NCBI GenBank assembly: GCA_032622095.1
Contig: CP136062.1
Span: forward strand, 132,573,282-132,637,281
Origin: Siphonodentalium dalli
Taxonomy: Eukaryota > Mollusca > Scaphopoda > Gadilida > Siphonodentaliidae
Length of the DNA: 64,000 nt
Reading direction: 5' to 3'
Shown: piece after piece, positions 32,869 through 43,370 of the stretch
Numbering within the stretch: position 1 is the first letter of the stretch
Layout: every line of letters begins with the position of its first letter
Notes under the pieces: generated by a model
The model's input: only the letters and a program-made list of their open reading frames with translations
Told to the model about the DNA's origin: nothing
Database searches by the model: none
Translations under genes and position numbers: made by a program

Positions 32869-33040
32869 CAGGGACCAGTCTAGAGGTTTCATATTGGGAG
32901 AAGTCACTTCTCCCTGTTTGGTTACTAGGGAGAAGTGGACTGTTATCAGGGAGAAGTACACCTCCAGATGAATAATAGACCATTCTAATGTATACTTTTA
33001 TAACTGAATGGGATAATCCATTTGGTATAGAAATGTTTAA
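32869..33040. mobile_element. Family E left end joined to a D fragment
   Basis: 32869-32958 is an E left end (CAGGGACCAGTCTAGAGG, GAGAAGTCACTTCTCCC). It runs straight into inverse D sequence (CACCTCCAGATGAATAATAG, ATGTATACTTTTATAACTG) that ends near 33040 with no TTAA. Confidence 0.75.
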
Positions 33041-33601
33041 AGCATTATGTGCAGCTTTAAATATGTCCAGTTCCCAGTAGTCACAAGAAGCTCCGATTTC
33101 TGCGGGGTCTAAATTGCTCATTTGACCTTAACCTTCACACCTGGAGACCATTTTCCTGACAAACTCGATTTTCATGGCTGCCTCCATATTGTTCCAGATG
33201 TCTTGCGTGATCTACCCCTGCAATTATCTGTTCTTTATGACACAGGCAGCTAATAGCAATTTACAGTATGTCCTGTGAAATTTCCCACACACCAAAGGTT
33301 CACACATGTCTCTAATTAACACACACAATTTCAGGTCCCTATTTAAGGGCTGGGCATAATTAGCAAGTGTTATTAACAACAATGACACCTAGTGCAGAAA
33401 CTGAAGGTAGTCTGTAAAATAATGGAGTGTGAGCAGTGTAGTCCACACCAGGGGGTGCAACATCTAACTAAGACTCTTAAGATCCCGTTTAACCCTTCAT
33501 TCCTGGTCCATGAAACTTAATTAAATATGCATGCTGATATTAAATGGACAGACCTGGTTTTGAATGTTAAATTATCACAATGATATGTCGCCATCAATTG
33601 T
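33041..33601. other. Unassigned sequence
   Basis: No repeat or coding signature. The 104-codon minus frame at 32807-33121 overlaps E and D repeats and is not a gene. Confidence 0.4.
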
Positions 33602-34138
33602 GTGCTTGTAGCACATAGATCATGCCATGAATCTCTACTCTGGCTAATGCCCATAGAGATTATATTCCACTGGTACAAAACCTTGGAACTTTTTGAAGTT
33701 TTGACAGGGAACCTTACACAGTCGAAAAAATAATGCGGGGAATATATTTCTTAGTTACTATCTGTTCCTTAATGATATACTTCACTGTAGGTGAATGTCC
33801 CAATTCAAAATTGCATGCTTTTTCATAGTATTTGTGAGCCGATATTGCAATAAACAATGAATTAATTAACAAGGAGGAATTCCATAATTGTAAGCGACGC
33901 AAAGCAAAAACGATCAACATATTTATTTAAATCATGAAAGTTCGAGTTGGGAACTTCACCAAGAGTGGAGTACATTATTAAGTAACACATAATAAGTAAG
34001 AAATATATTCCCTGCGTTATTTTTCCCACTGTATAAATTAAAAAAAAGTTCCAATGTTTTGTACTGGCGGAATATGATCTCTACAGGCGTTAGCCAGAGT
34101 AGAGATTCATGGTATGATCTAGGAAGTGTGTACACAGA
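33602..34138. repeat. Palindromic element V
   Basis: Inverted arms of about 200 bp (33602-33815 and 33940-34138) share CATGAATCTCTACTCTGGCT, GGTACAAAACCTTGGAAC and GGAATATATTTCTTA, around a loop of about 125 bp. Likely a MITE. Superfamily and target site unclear. Confidence 0.8.
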
Positions 34139-34538
34139 GTAGAATAAATTCTTAACTCGAATCTGTAACATGATTTTCATGACTTCTATGTTTCTTGTAC
34201 TGGTTCAAGAAAAATACCAAATTTAATTTCATTCAGTTCAGACTTACTAAAGTTATCATTCGAAAATGAAAATGAGTGCAAATTCCAACAAAAGGGCCAT
34301 AGCTCTGGTGAAAATTTGCAGGTGGAACGGAATTCGAACTTGACCAGTATTTTGTGCTAGTAAACCCACATACCAAATTTGATTCCATTCAGTTGAGACT
34401 ATCTAAAGTTATCATCCTGAAACCATAAGCGAATGGATGGACAGACATAATATGTCAAATTATTTTTAAACAGGCGTATAAAAAATATTTCACTACTCCC
34501 TATTGGACACTCGCATATATAAGAGAATGCACTGGCAT
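34139..34538. repeat. Degenerate repeat U
   Basis: Two related segments (ATACCAAATTTAATTTCATT near 34215 and CATACCAAATTTGATTCCAT near 34369, each followed by a CAGTT(C/G)AGACT and AAAGTTATCAT segment) form a tandem of about 155 bp. A fragment of family A (ACTCGCATATATAAGAGAAT) lies at 34507-34535. Confidence 0.6.
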
Positions 34539-35030
34539 CGCTTGTTGAAAAGTTTATGTAGTTAATTTAACAAACATTAGAAAAATTAAGTTAAATTAAA
34601 TTTAATGAGAATCCATAATGTTTCTCTGCATGTCATCTGCTTATTTTATTAGAACATCTACAGTAATGCCCTAAATAATCGACTACTTAACCACAGCATA
34701 ATTATGGGTAATTTTTCAGGATATAGTCGGAAATATGGCTTGTTGCCATTCATTGAAATCCTGAAAAATTACCCATAATTCTGCTGTGGTTAAGGAGTCA
34801 ATTATTTAGGGCATTACTGCACCCTAACATGACAGGGTTTTGTTAGTAGAAACAGACATTTTTTCAAAAATTATGTCTCACTTTGATAACTGGATAGTCG
34901 GTGTTTGATAGTTTAATTTAATTTAACTTAATTTTTCGAATGTTTGTTAAATTAACAACATAAACTTTTCAACAAGCAAATGAATGAGAATCCATAATGT
35001 TTCTATGCCTGTCATCTGCTTATTTTATCA
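34539..35030. repeat. Inverted and direct repeats flanking a B element
   Basis: 34539-34600 is the inverse of 34913-34977 (TTGTTGAAAAGTTTATG and its complement). GAGAATCCATAATGTTTCT with ATCTGCTTATTTTAT occurs at both 34605-34652 and 34984-35029 in the same orientation. The B element 34661-34819 sits between. Confidence 0.75.
34661..34819. mobile_element. Family B MITE, copy 8 (short loop)
   Basis: TA-CAGTAATGCCCTAAATAATC to GGGCATTACTG-CA. The central palindrome is deleted between CCATTCATTG and AAATCCTG. Confidence 0.85.
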
Positions 35031-35107
35031 AAGTATCTAAGATAACAAGGAAGAGATAATTTCAATTTATATTTTAGGATTAAATAAGGGAATTGATCAG
35101 TTCAGGA

Positions 35108-35212
35108 GTATATATTTGAGGCTCCCTATGAGAGACTCGTATATATAAAAGAATGCACTGGCACATGATATTTAATGCAGAACCATCGCAGCTCCTGTCA
35201 TGAAAGAGTTAA
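35108..35212. mobile_element. Family A right-half fragment
   Basis: GAGGCTCCCTATGAGAGACT hairpin, CACTGGCACATG, CTGTCATGAAAGAG-TTAA. Confidence 0.8.
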
Positions 35213-36284
35213 AAAGTAAACTGAACATGCAGTAAAAAGAACACTAAACATGCCTTTAGTTTTAGACATTAGTACCTCGAACAAGCTTCATCACTCCAGA
35301 ATGGCTCGAATTGTCAAAGGAAGCACCTTTGACAGACAAATATCGCTGGAGCCTAGTTTTGATCATTTACGCCAAATCAAATTAAACAAGTTTTTTTCTC
35401 AGCTACTTTTTACTTAATGTATCTATTTGATATTAATGCAGTCGTTGTGGGGAAAAAATCGCAACTCAAATCAAATCAAGGAAGGCATCAAAGCGGGAGA
35501 CGGGGCTGTGTCGAACATAAATTAATCAGCACGGGCTTCCATTCAATTAGTAATATCTCATATGGCACAAAGACGAGTCGACTCTTCTGTTCGGAGAAAT
35601 TTATCTGATCTACAAAAACCTGGATGTCAAAAGTCATCGTTGAAAACTCCCATGCCAATCTCTTTAACATGTTTAGTGAATTAAGCAAGCTCTATGTCAC
35701 TGCTATTAATGATATCAGTGTAGGATTTTCCTCCATGGCTCAGATAGTGCGCATTTTTATTTCCCCAACAGACTGCAACAGAATCAGATTTGCGACAAAG
35801 TTCAAGACAATGTGTCGCTGCAGTGAAAAGACCAAAGATCTCGAGACCGGGTCGTGTTCTTCTAACATCCTGCATTTTCTTGTTATCGTAATGGATATCT
35901 CGACAATTAAGCAGAAGGCATGCTGAAAATTTAATGTGATGAGACAACCAAAGGATCATGGGATACAAAGCCGATTCCAACCAATTTTCCGGTTCCTAGT
36001 TAAACTTATCCCATGCAAAAATGCAACTTTAATAAGACGCAGAATTCTATTTCGTCAAATGATGGAATTCCTTCCCAATCACATATTTGATATTTTTGTC
36101 GAAGAAAATTAATAGATGTCAGGAGGTAATTTGAGCGTTGATTAGCATTTTGATGCGGAAGCGTATAACTGTGGTGCCGAGAAGCGCGGTGTTGCATGCA
36201 TATTACAAATATAGAATACAGATTGTGACTTCTCATTAGTGGGACGTCAAGATGATTAATTAGTAATTATGAGCTCAGCTCTCA
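35213..36284. other. Single-copy-looking block without recognised gene
   Basis: Balanced composition, no repeats. Overlapping frames of 99-100 codons occur on both strands (35624-35926 plus, 35681-35980 minus) without any domain signature, so neither is called. A non-coding regulatory block is an alternative. Confidence 0.45.
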
Positions 36285-36502
36285 TATTGGCTGTGTCATT
36301 CATCGGCTATCAGAACCAAATGCTGAGAGATAGCTGCCTGCAGGAAATGACTCTGCCTGAAAAGGTTTCGTGGTTGTCGCTAAGACCTAACATATTGCTG
36401 TTTTTCAAATATAATGCCAAAAATGTTACCAGATTTTAATATTTCTTATCAGGGTCAGAGTGCCAGAGTAGGGAGAGAGAGTAGCTGCCCCTTTTGCTTT
36501 CC

Positions 36503-37057
36503 CAGGGACCAGCCTAGAGAATTTAGGGACCAGCGTGGATAATTCAAATTTGGAGAAGTCACTAAGCTTCTCCCTATTAGATTATTAGGGAGAAATGGAC
36601 TGTAATCAGGGAGAAGTTTTAAGGATTGAAGTTCAATTTATTCTCAATCCTCACCTTTCTGTGATCCAATAAGTATGATGGAATACAAGAGTTCATTTAT
36701 AATACCATTATACCGAGTAAGTATGCTATTATAATCAGTAAATACAGTAATGCCCTAAGTAATCGACTCCTTACCACAATAGGAAATTGTTGCCATTCAT
36801 CGGAAAGCTCTCCCCGAGAGCTTTCCGATAAATGGCAACAAGCCATATTTCCGACTAAATCCTGAAAAGTTATCCATAATTCTGCTGTGGTTAAGGAGTC
36901 GATTTACTTAGGGCATTACTGTACACTTCAAATATGCTATTTTGAAAATTGCACACTGGAATAAAAGTGAAAAGTCACTTCTCCCAAGGACAAAAATGGG
37001 GAGAGGTGGCACAATTTAGGGAGATGTCTCCCAAGTAAACCTGTAGGCTGGCCCCTG
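36503..37057. mobile_element. Family E hAT-like element, full copy split by B
   Basis: CAGGGACCAGCCTAGAG at the left, AGGCTGGCCCCTG at the right, and CACTTCTCCC repeats at both sides. Removing the B insertion leaves an element of about 380 bp. Flanks TGCTTTCC/TGTCTTTC suggest a decayed target duplication but are not convincing alone. Confidence 0.8.
36745..36921. mobile_element. Family B MITE nested in E, copy 9
   Basis: AAATA-CAGTAATGCCC to GGGCATTACTG-TACAC. The left arm has an internal deletion. The E sequence rejoins as GTAAATACACTT, comparable with GTAAATATACTT in the inverse of the copy at 49193, confirming a TA duplication. Confidence 0.9.
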
Positions 37058-37858
37058 TGTCTTTCTGTGTCTGCAGGAGATGGTTCATGGTTGTCTTGAA
37101 GACCTACAAATTATCTTTGTTTTTTTTTCAACTATAATACCCAAAAATGTCACCAGTTTTAAAATTGTTTTTATCTGGGTCAGGGGTGACAGAGCAGGGG
37201 GGGGGGCAGAAAGGGCCTTTTATGCTTCATATTAGCTATATCATTCATCGGCCATCAGAGCCAAATACAGAGAGATAGCTGCCTGTACAAAATTCAAAAT
37301 GCCGAGAGACGTTTTGTTGTCTTTAAGGCCTAAAAATATTGCCGTTTTTCAATGAAAATGACCCAAATTTTACCTGAATTAAATATTTTTTATCCGGCTG
37401 ATAATATCTGTTTTTCAACAAAAATGCCTAAAATATTTACCGAATTTCAATCCTTTTTTATCTGTGTGAGGGGTGTCAGAGCAGTGAGACTGAGGGGGAG
37501 CTGTCACTCTTGTCTTCCACAGTCTGCTGGCGATGCTTCATGGTTGTCTTTAAAACCTAACAAATATATTATTTTTTTTAAACTAAAATAACGAAATGTT
37601 TATAGGATTCAGACAGATTAGAATTTTTGTTATCTGGGTGAGAATGCGAGATATGAGAAAGTCTGTGTCAAGTTAGACTTTGGGTCTGGTTGACCATTTC
37701 TGATGGAGTTATGAACCGTCACGACTTAAGAGTTTGCTTATTAATTTGTTGTCCAATCAATTAACTCCAGGTGTGTAAAAAACATAAACAGTTGGACATG
37801 AAGTTTGATTATTGGCAGAATTAAATTTTGAAAGCCACCCGCCATAAAAGCCACCTTT

Positions 37859-37859
<1 letters not shown>

Positions 37860-37938
<79 letters not shown>
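37860..37938. repeat. Homopolymer G tract, 79 nt
   Basis: 79 consecutive G. The poly-proline frame on the minus strand across it is an artefact. Confidence 0.9.
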
Positions 37939-37939
<1 letters not shown>

Positions 37940-38095
37940 AGTGTGGCCACTTGAGCAGCCTTTTATTATATAATAAAATCTCTTGAAATGTCATTGTATA
38001 TCAAACAAGATGCATGGGCTATACATGTACATAGACAACTAGCTGTAACAACAGGTGTTATAGGGGGACAAACTTTAAAGTCAAATTTGAAGAGG

Positions 38096-38522
38096 AAGCA
38101 ATGAGGTCCCCAGAAGGTGAATTTAGTGATGGAGGCTAGCACAATGGCCTAGCATCACTAAATTCACCTTCTGGGGACCTCATTCTGCTTAGGCCTCATG
38201 TTCTCTGGAATATTTTTGTATTATCAAATTAACAAGTTCTTTAGTTTCTACATAAACATTCATTTTTAATATAGTTTCTCTATATCCCCAAATTGGCAGA
38301 TGGCAGGATGCAAAATCAAGCTCCCTAACTGGTGCACATCACCATCTTGACCATCTGGGAACTTAAATCTGAGTCTAGGTCTCCTATAGCAAATGAGGCC
38401 ATGCGGAATGAGATCCTCAGAGGATGAATTTGGTGATGCTAGCCTGCTGTGTGGGGTACATCACTAAATTCACCCTCTGGAGATCTCATTCTGCAAATGG
38501 CCGTACCATATTTTCAGGGCTG
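38096..38522. mobile_element. Family G hAT-like MITE, copy 6
   Basis: Both inner hairpins (GAATTTAGTGATGGAGGC... and GGTGATGCTAGCC...) and the CCCCAAATTGGCAGATGGC core. Right end TTTTCAGGGCTG. The outermost left terminal repeat is missing. Confidence 0.85.
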
Positions 38523-38817
38523 ATAGAGGGGGTGGTTTTTTTTTTCAGAAAGTGTATTTTTAGCTCCATAGAATGAGTCACGAAGAAGTACCTTATCTAT
38601 AAATAGAAACAAAATAGTTATCGTCCTGAGAGAAGGTATATCCAAAGAGAGGGTGTGGAGCAGGAGATCTTGCAAGGGTTCCAGCCACCCCCCCCCCCCT
38701 GCTCTCGACTGATTCAGCATGTACAAATGTTCATTGTGAAAAGTGCCATTCTGAACGTTGTGGCCCACCCCCTTGCCCTAAAGTGTTTCCAACACCCCTG
38801 CATATCCACTTTGATAG
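38523..38817. other. Unassigned sequence with a minor repeat
   Basis: 38715-38780 resembles the inverse of 23871-23930. A C run lies at 38690-38699. Confidence 0.4.
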
Positions 38818-39120
38818 TTAAAAGGGGAGTGTACAATAAATCCGGCCATCTCCTATTATACTCATCAGAATAAATGCAACAAATGAATGAATTTGAGCCA
38901 TGGATGAGTGCAAAATACACTCATTTACTTTATGAACAATGTAAAACAACATGGTAATGAAAATGAGTTAATGGCTCAAGTCTACATCGTTCATAGAGCA
39001 CATGTTTGTATTTTGAACTCATCCATGGCTCAAATTCAGTCATTTGTTGCACATATTCTGTTGAGTATAATAGTAGATGGCCCCATAAATGGCCGGATTT
39101 AGAGTACAGTACTCCTTTAA
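38818..39120. repeat. Palindromic element T, TTAA-flanked
   Basis: Arms of about 105 bp share AAATCCGGCCAT, CTATTATACTCA, GAGCCATGGATGAGT and their inverses. TTAA sits at both outer edges (38818-38821 and 39117-39120), next to AAGGGGAGTGTAC / GTACTCCT. Consistent with a TTAA-targeting MITE different from A, C and D. Confidence 0.75.
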
Positions 39121-39916
39121 ATATGAGATTTTAATTTGCACTTTTGCCCCTCCATCCCTGGTTTTCGGTACCTCTGGATTGTAAGTTCCGTAAGAAAACC
39201 AATCGGGCACAATAGCCTCTAACCAATTTGACACTTGATCTTAATCGAGTGATGATTGATACTTTTATTTGGGCCAGTCAATAGACTTGGTAAGTAACCT
39301 AGCATTTATTTCGCCCACGAAAGAACATTGACATAAATAGGGTTTGGGTCAGTATATCATTCCCTGCCATCTTATCTAATCAGCTTGATTGAGTAACCAA
39401 AAATTAAACAGACAAGACCTGATCCTCTTTGGGTTGTTGATGTTTCCTATAAGAAGCTAGAATTGATGAGCTATAGATTGGCAAATATAGATTGCACATT
39501 AAAAAGGTATTTAAGGGAGAAAATTGCACAGAGCCCAGACATATGAGATGATACTGCTTAATTTCCCCATGAAGGAGTGAGTTAATTTAGCCATGCATCG
39601 TTATCGGGATGATGAAAATCAGACTGATTGTCTCAGTTCGCTTGTATGAATCATAAGCAGTAATGAGGAATTTGGGCTTGATTCATGACCTGATGGATGT
39701 TCCCAAGTGACACTTTTTATTTTCATTATCCCGTATATCACCAGTAATGTTTTTTTCTCATTTCGTTGGTCTCAGATTCCAACTCTGATATATTTCAAAT
39801 TTAACATCTAGTCATTCAACCTGCAAAAAAGTGAATTTAATGAAACTGAAAATTTCACATACATGTCTCACAAAAGAAGTTAAAATTAATGTGACTTTAT
39901 AATATATAATAAACAC
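39121..39916. other. Single-copy-looking sequence
   Basis: No repeat, RNA or coding signature. Fairly balanced composition at 39240-39720. Confidence 0.4.
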
Positions 39917-40078
39917 AACAGTCAATTGTTCTGAGTAGCATACATGATTTCTCCTTTCGTGAGATGCGAGGATTACTTTCACTTGGCTATAGCGCCTCGC
40001 CTCGTAAAAATAATCATCCGCATCTCACTCCATGACAAAAACCTTATGCTATGCAGAACAGTTATCTATTGTCTATAT
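39917..40078. repeat. Hairpin element Q
   Basis: Outer TTCTGAGTAGCATAC pairs with TATGCTATGCAGAA, and inner GTGAGATGCG pairs with CGCATCTCAC. Total about 150 bp with a small GC-rich loop. Probably a small MITE. Confidence 0.65.
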
Positions 40079-41190
40079 ATCCTTACCAGGTAAGGAAACA
40101 ATATCTGTTTGAAGCAACTTACCTGGATAAGAATCACTCCAACAAATCTATCACAATTTTCACTGGATATCTGTAAAATGTTAAAGGGCTAAATTTAGTC
40201 ACTTAAAATTTTAATTCTGGATTAAATGACATCCCCACTTTTCCTACTACATCGTTGTGTGAAGACAAAGCTATCCATGATTGGGATGGTGATTATGCTG
40301 CATAGGCTAAATAGCGTAACAGCTGGTACAGGAATACAACCAGAAAATCATTAATATCGTAAAATTAATTAACTGCATGTCACACGTTCCCGCATAAAAC
40401 TAATGCACATACATGTCATATGATAGTCGTTATGAGTTGGCAACAAAACAATAGAGATAAAGGCTTTCAAAGAAGTACTGAAGTCTAACAGGGGTATTGG
40501 AAGCATCCTTAGGGCTAGGGGGGAGCAGCTTTTTCATAAAAGGTATCATTCCGTTTTGGAAGGAAAACAAAATTCTAAGAGTGGCCAAAATTTAGGACAA
40601 AAATTAAATTACCTAAATTGATCAATATCACTTTTAACCCTTTAACGCCTAGTGATGTGTCAATTGAATACCTGTGACGTAGCCTCGGAAAACACCTACG
40701 GATAATGTCAAAACACCAGTTAATGAAAATTTATAAAATTTCTATAATTTATATGACTAATATATTCGTCTGAACAAGAATTAAATGATTTACTATAGAA
40801 ATATGATTAAAAAAATTATGAGGCAAAAAAATGATGCATAAGGCTTCAACACTTCAAATATTTTTGCTATTACAAAAACAGCCAATTTATCATGATAGGA
40901 AAGTATCAAAACATTGGAAAATCTAGTTACAAATCCAGGTATAATATTAGGAAAAACGCAAGTATTCAGAGCTCTAGAAATTGAACAATAGTCCCACCAT
41001 GCACTTCTCAACAACATCTTCCCAAATGAGTTTGTTCTTGTAAAACTTGGTTGCAGGCAACGGATTTAAGAATTTGACATGATTTTTTTAATTAAAACAT
41101 TTGGGAATTTATATACACATCAAAACACTTCACAAGAGAGTAGAGTGGCAATGTCATTTCACATCACCAGATATTTGGTGGCATTAGGTA
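40079..41190. other. Unassigned sequence
   Basis: No family recognised. TTTAACGCCTAGTGATG near 40638 resembles a TTAA-type end (TTAACCCTTTAACGCC) but no partner is seen. No coding signature. Confidence 0.4.
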
Positions 41191-41356
41191 TTAACCCTTT
41201 CAGTGCCAAGTCCGATTTTTGTATCAACCCATATTTCCTTGATCATTTTTCATATTTATTGATTATAATAATGTGATACATTGATGGAAAGAGCTCTCTA
41301 ATGATCAAGGAAATATGGGTTGATACAAAAATCGGACTTAGCACTGAAAGGGTTAA
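41191..41356. mobile_element. Family C piggyBac-like MITE, compact copy
   Basis: TTAA-CCCTTTCAGTGCCAAGTC to GACTTAGCACTGAAAGGG-TTAA, 166 bp. Inverted arms of about 55 bp (AACCCATATTTCCTTGATCA and inverse). Confidence 0.95.
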
Positions 41357-41397
41357 TATCTATAATATAAGCATGGCCGGTTGAGCATCTGCACCAC

Positions 41398-41580
41398 TCC
41401 AGAACCAGCCCAGGAATTTCCTATTTGCTTATTATGGAGAAGTTAATTTTTAACAGGGAGAAGTCATAAACATATAATGCTGAAGATCAATTAACACCCC
41501 AACATTAGCCTTCTATTATTCAATAAGTATTATGCAATACAAGAGTCCATTTATAATATCATTATAATGAGTAAGGCCAT
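41398..41580. mobile_element. Family E fragment, copy 4
   Basis: CCAGAACCAGCCCAGG, ACAGGGAGAAGTCATAAAC, TAAGTATTATGCAATACAAG. Left portion only, with no right end. Confidence 0.7.
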
Positions 41581-41990
41581 GGCTAGTGTACCGTAGCACT
41601 TTAGCCAAACTATATTCAAACTGCTGTATACGGCAATTTAGCCGGACTGCTAAAGTACCATATATGGCACTTTAGTCAAACTATATTCAAACTGCTAAAG
41701 TACTGTATACGGCACTTTAGCAGTTTGACTAGGGTTCCGTAGGCCTATATTTTGATTCACATGCCAGTATTCAAATCCACAATTGAAAGTGATTGAATTC
41801 CATTGAGCATACGTGCCCGTGGAAACGGCGTTGAATAAATCAGCACTCGGGCGCTGACATTGTTGTGACGAATGCGTGCATTTGACGTGACAAATGACAT
41901 CATGCAAGCAATGCATAGATCTACCGTACTTTAGTAGTTTGGCTAAAGTACTGTATACGGCACTATAGTAGTTCGGCTAAAGTCTGAATA
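41581..41990. repeat. Repeat R with clustered inverted motifs
   Basis: CTGTATACGGCA followed by CTTTAG-type sequence recurs at about 41616, 41657 (variant), 41700 and 41950, together with direct and inverse copies of AAAGTACYRTA and CAAACTATATTCAAACTGC. Two clusters flank a 180-bp unique core (41750-41930). This could be the subterminal motif array of a transposon. Confidence 0.6.
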
Positions 41991-43370
41991 AGTAAATACA
42001 CCGTTATATCAGGAAATACACTTTAAATAAGCTGTTGAGATATATGCATACTATTACTGGTACAAGCTCATGCCTTTTATGCTCTATTATGGCAAGAAAT
42101 ACCTTATGCATCAATAGAAACAAAACTATTGCTCCTGAAAACAAAATATATCCATTCTACTAGTTAAAGTACATGTATGAATTTGTTCCTTGCTTAAAAC
42201 TGTTGTCTGCTCTGTCTGCTTGGCAAATGTTTGCATTCTGTCACATCTTACTAACAATTCCAGAAGTTGTGCCCACACCACTCCCTTACCCTTGATTTCT
42301 TCCAGCGCCCCAGATTATATATGTTATTTGCTATTTTACACAGAAAAATTGGGGGCATTTTTAAAAATATATTGCTCCAATAATATTGTGTCATGACCAC
42401 AAATGAACTTCATGTATACATACCCTTTCACTATATTGTTCTATATTATGTATCTATATTATTTATCTATACACGTGACCATATTTGGTGTAAAAGTATA
42501 ATAATAATTGATTTATAACATGTTTTATCAAAGAAACAAGATTTCATGATACTTGGTATTTCGGTCACAATTTTTTTCATTTTCCAAGCTTTTGGGTACC
42601 TTTATCATTAAAACTCATGAGTTCATCTAAAGGTAGCCATAAGATGACAATCAACCATCAGTTGCTTCATATTATGTACTTTATGAATGATAATTGTTAT
42701 CTCTGCATGAAATCTCTAGATATTTTATGAGTCCAGAGCCACTTGAAGGCAACAACGAGGGTTTGTTATAAGAATGATTAGACTATTACAACAAAGGTGC
42801 GGTGTTGCACCTATCCCTTCCTAAGGCAGCTGGATTCAAAATACAAAGATACTCATTACAATGCCGTTAATTCGGGCTCGCATTGCTAGAATTATACCAT
42901 CATTTGATGGGTATCAAATTAAGCCCACGGTCCGATGATATCAAACAATACCCCCTGACAAACAGTACCGCTTCTATTGTTCGCTTTGGCGGGACACAAA
43001 TGTTTTCATGAGGACAAAGGTGGCGAAAGGTGATGGAAGCTTTTTAAACGAGTGGTTGGTGCTTTCAAAATTAATTTGAAAAAATTATTTTACAAGTTAT
43101 AACAAGGGGTCATTTGAGTCCATGGATAACAATAAGGGAATTCCTCCTTACCGATAAATGCCACCTCAAGTCTCGCGCTTCAACTCTTTTGTAGTTAAGG
43201 CTTTCTTAACAATCAAATTATCCATCTATTCCAACATATCATCAGCAGGTTATCAGTTGGTGATTATTAACGTTAACCCTTGTCCTACATGAAGTTTATT
43301 TGAAGAATAACTGTTTCATTTGTGAGGTCACCAAAAATGTATGAAATTCAACCAGTTACGGTAAAGGTGT
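41991..43370. other. Unassigned single-copy-looking sequence
   Basis: AT-rich to 42600. 42720-43320 is more complex in composition. No coding or repeat signature found. Confidence 0.4.

Larger units (their letters stand above)
36285..37660. repeat. Degenerate satellite-like array S
   Basis: Repeated units share TCATTCATCGGC(T/C)ATCAGA, GAGATAGCTGCCTG, TCATGGTTGTCTT, AAAATGTTACCAG-like and TATC(T/C)GGGT(C/G)AG segments. About three to four units are spread over the span, interrupted by the E element at 36503-37057. Confidence 0.7.

Noticed and set aside
35624-35980. Opposed 99-100-codon frames
   Set aside because: No recognisable family, no splice or promoter support. Kept only as a region to check.
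37741-37950. Proline-rich minus-strand frame
   Set aside because: Produced by the 79-nt G homopolymer.
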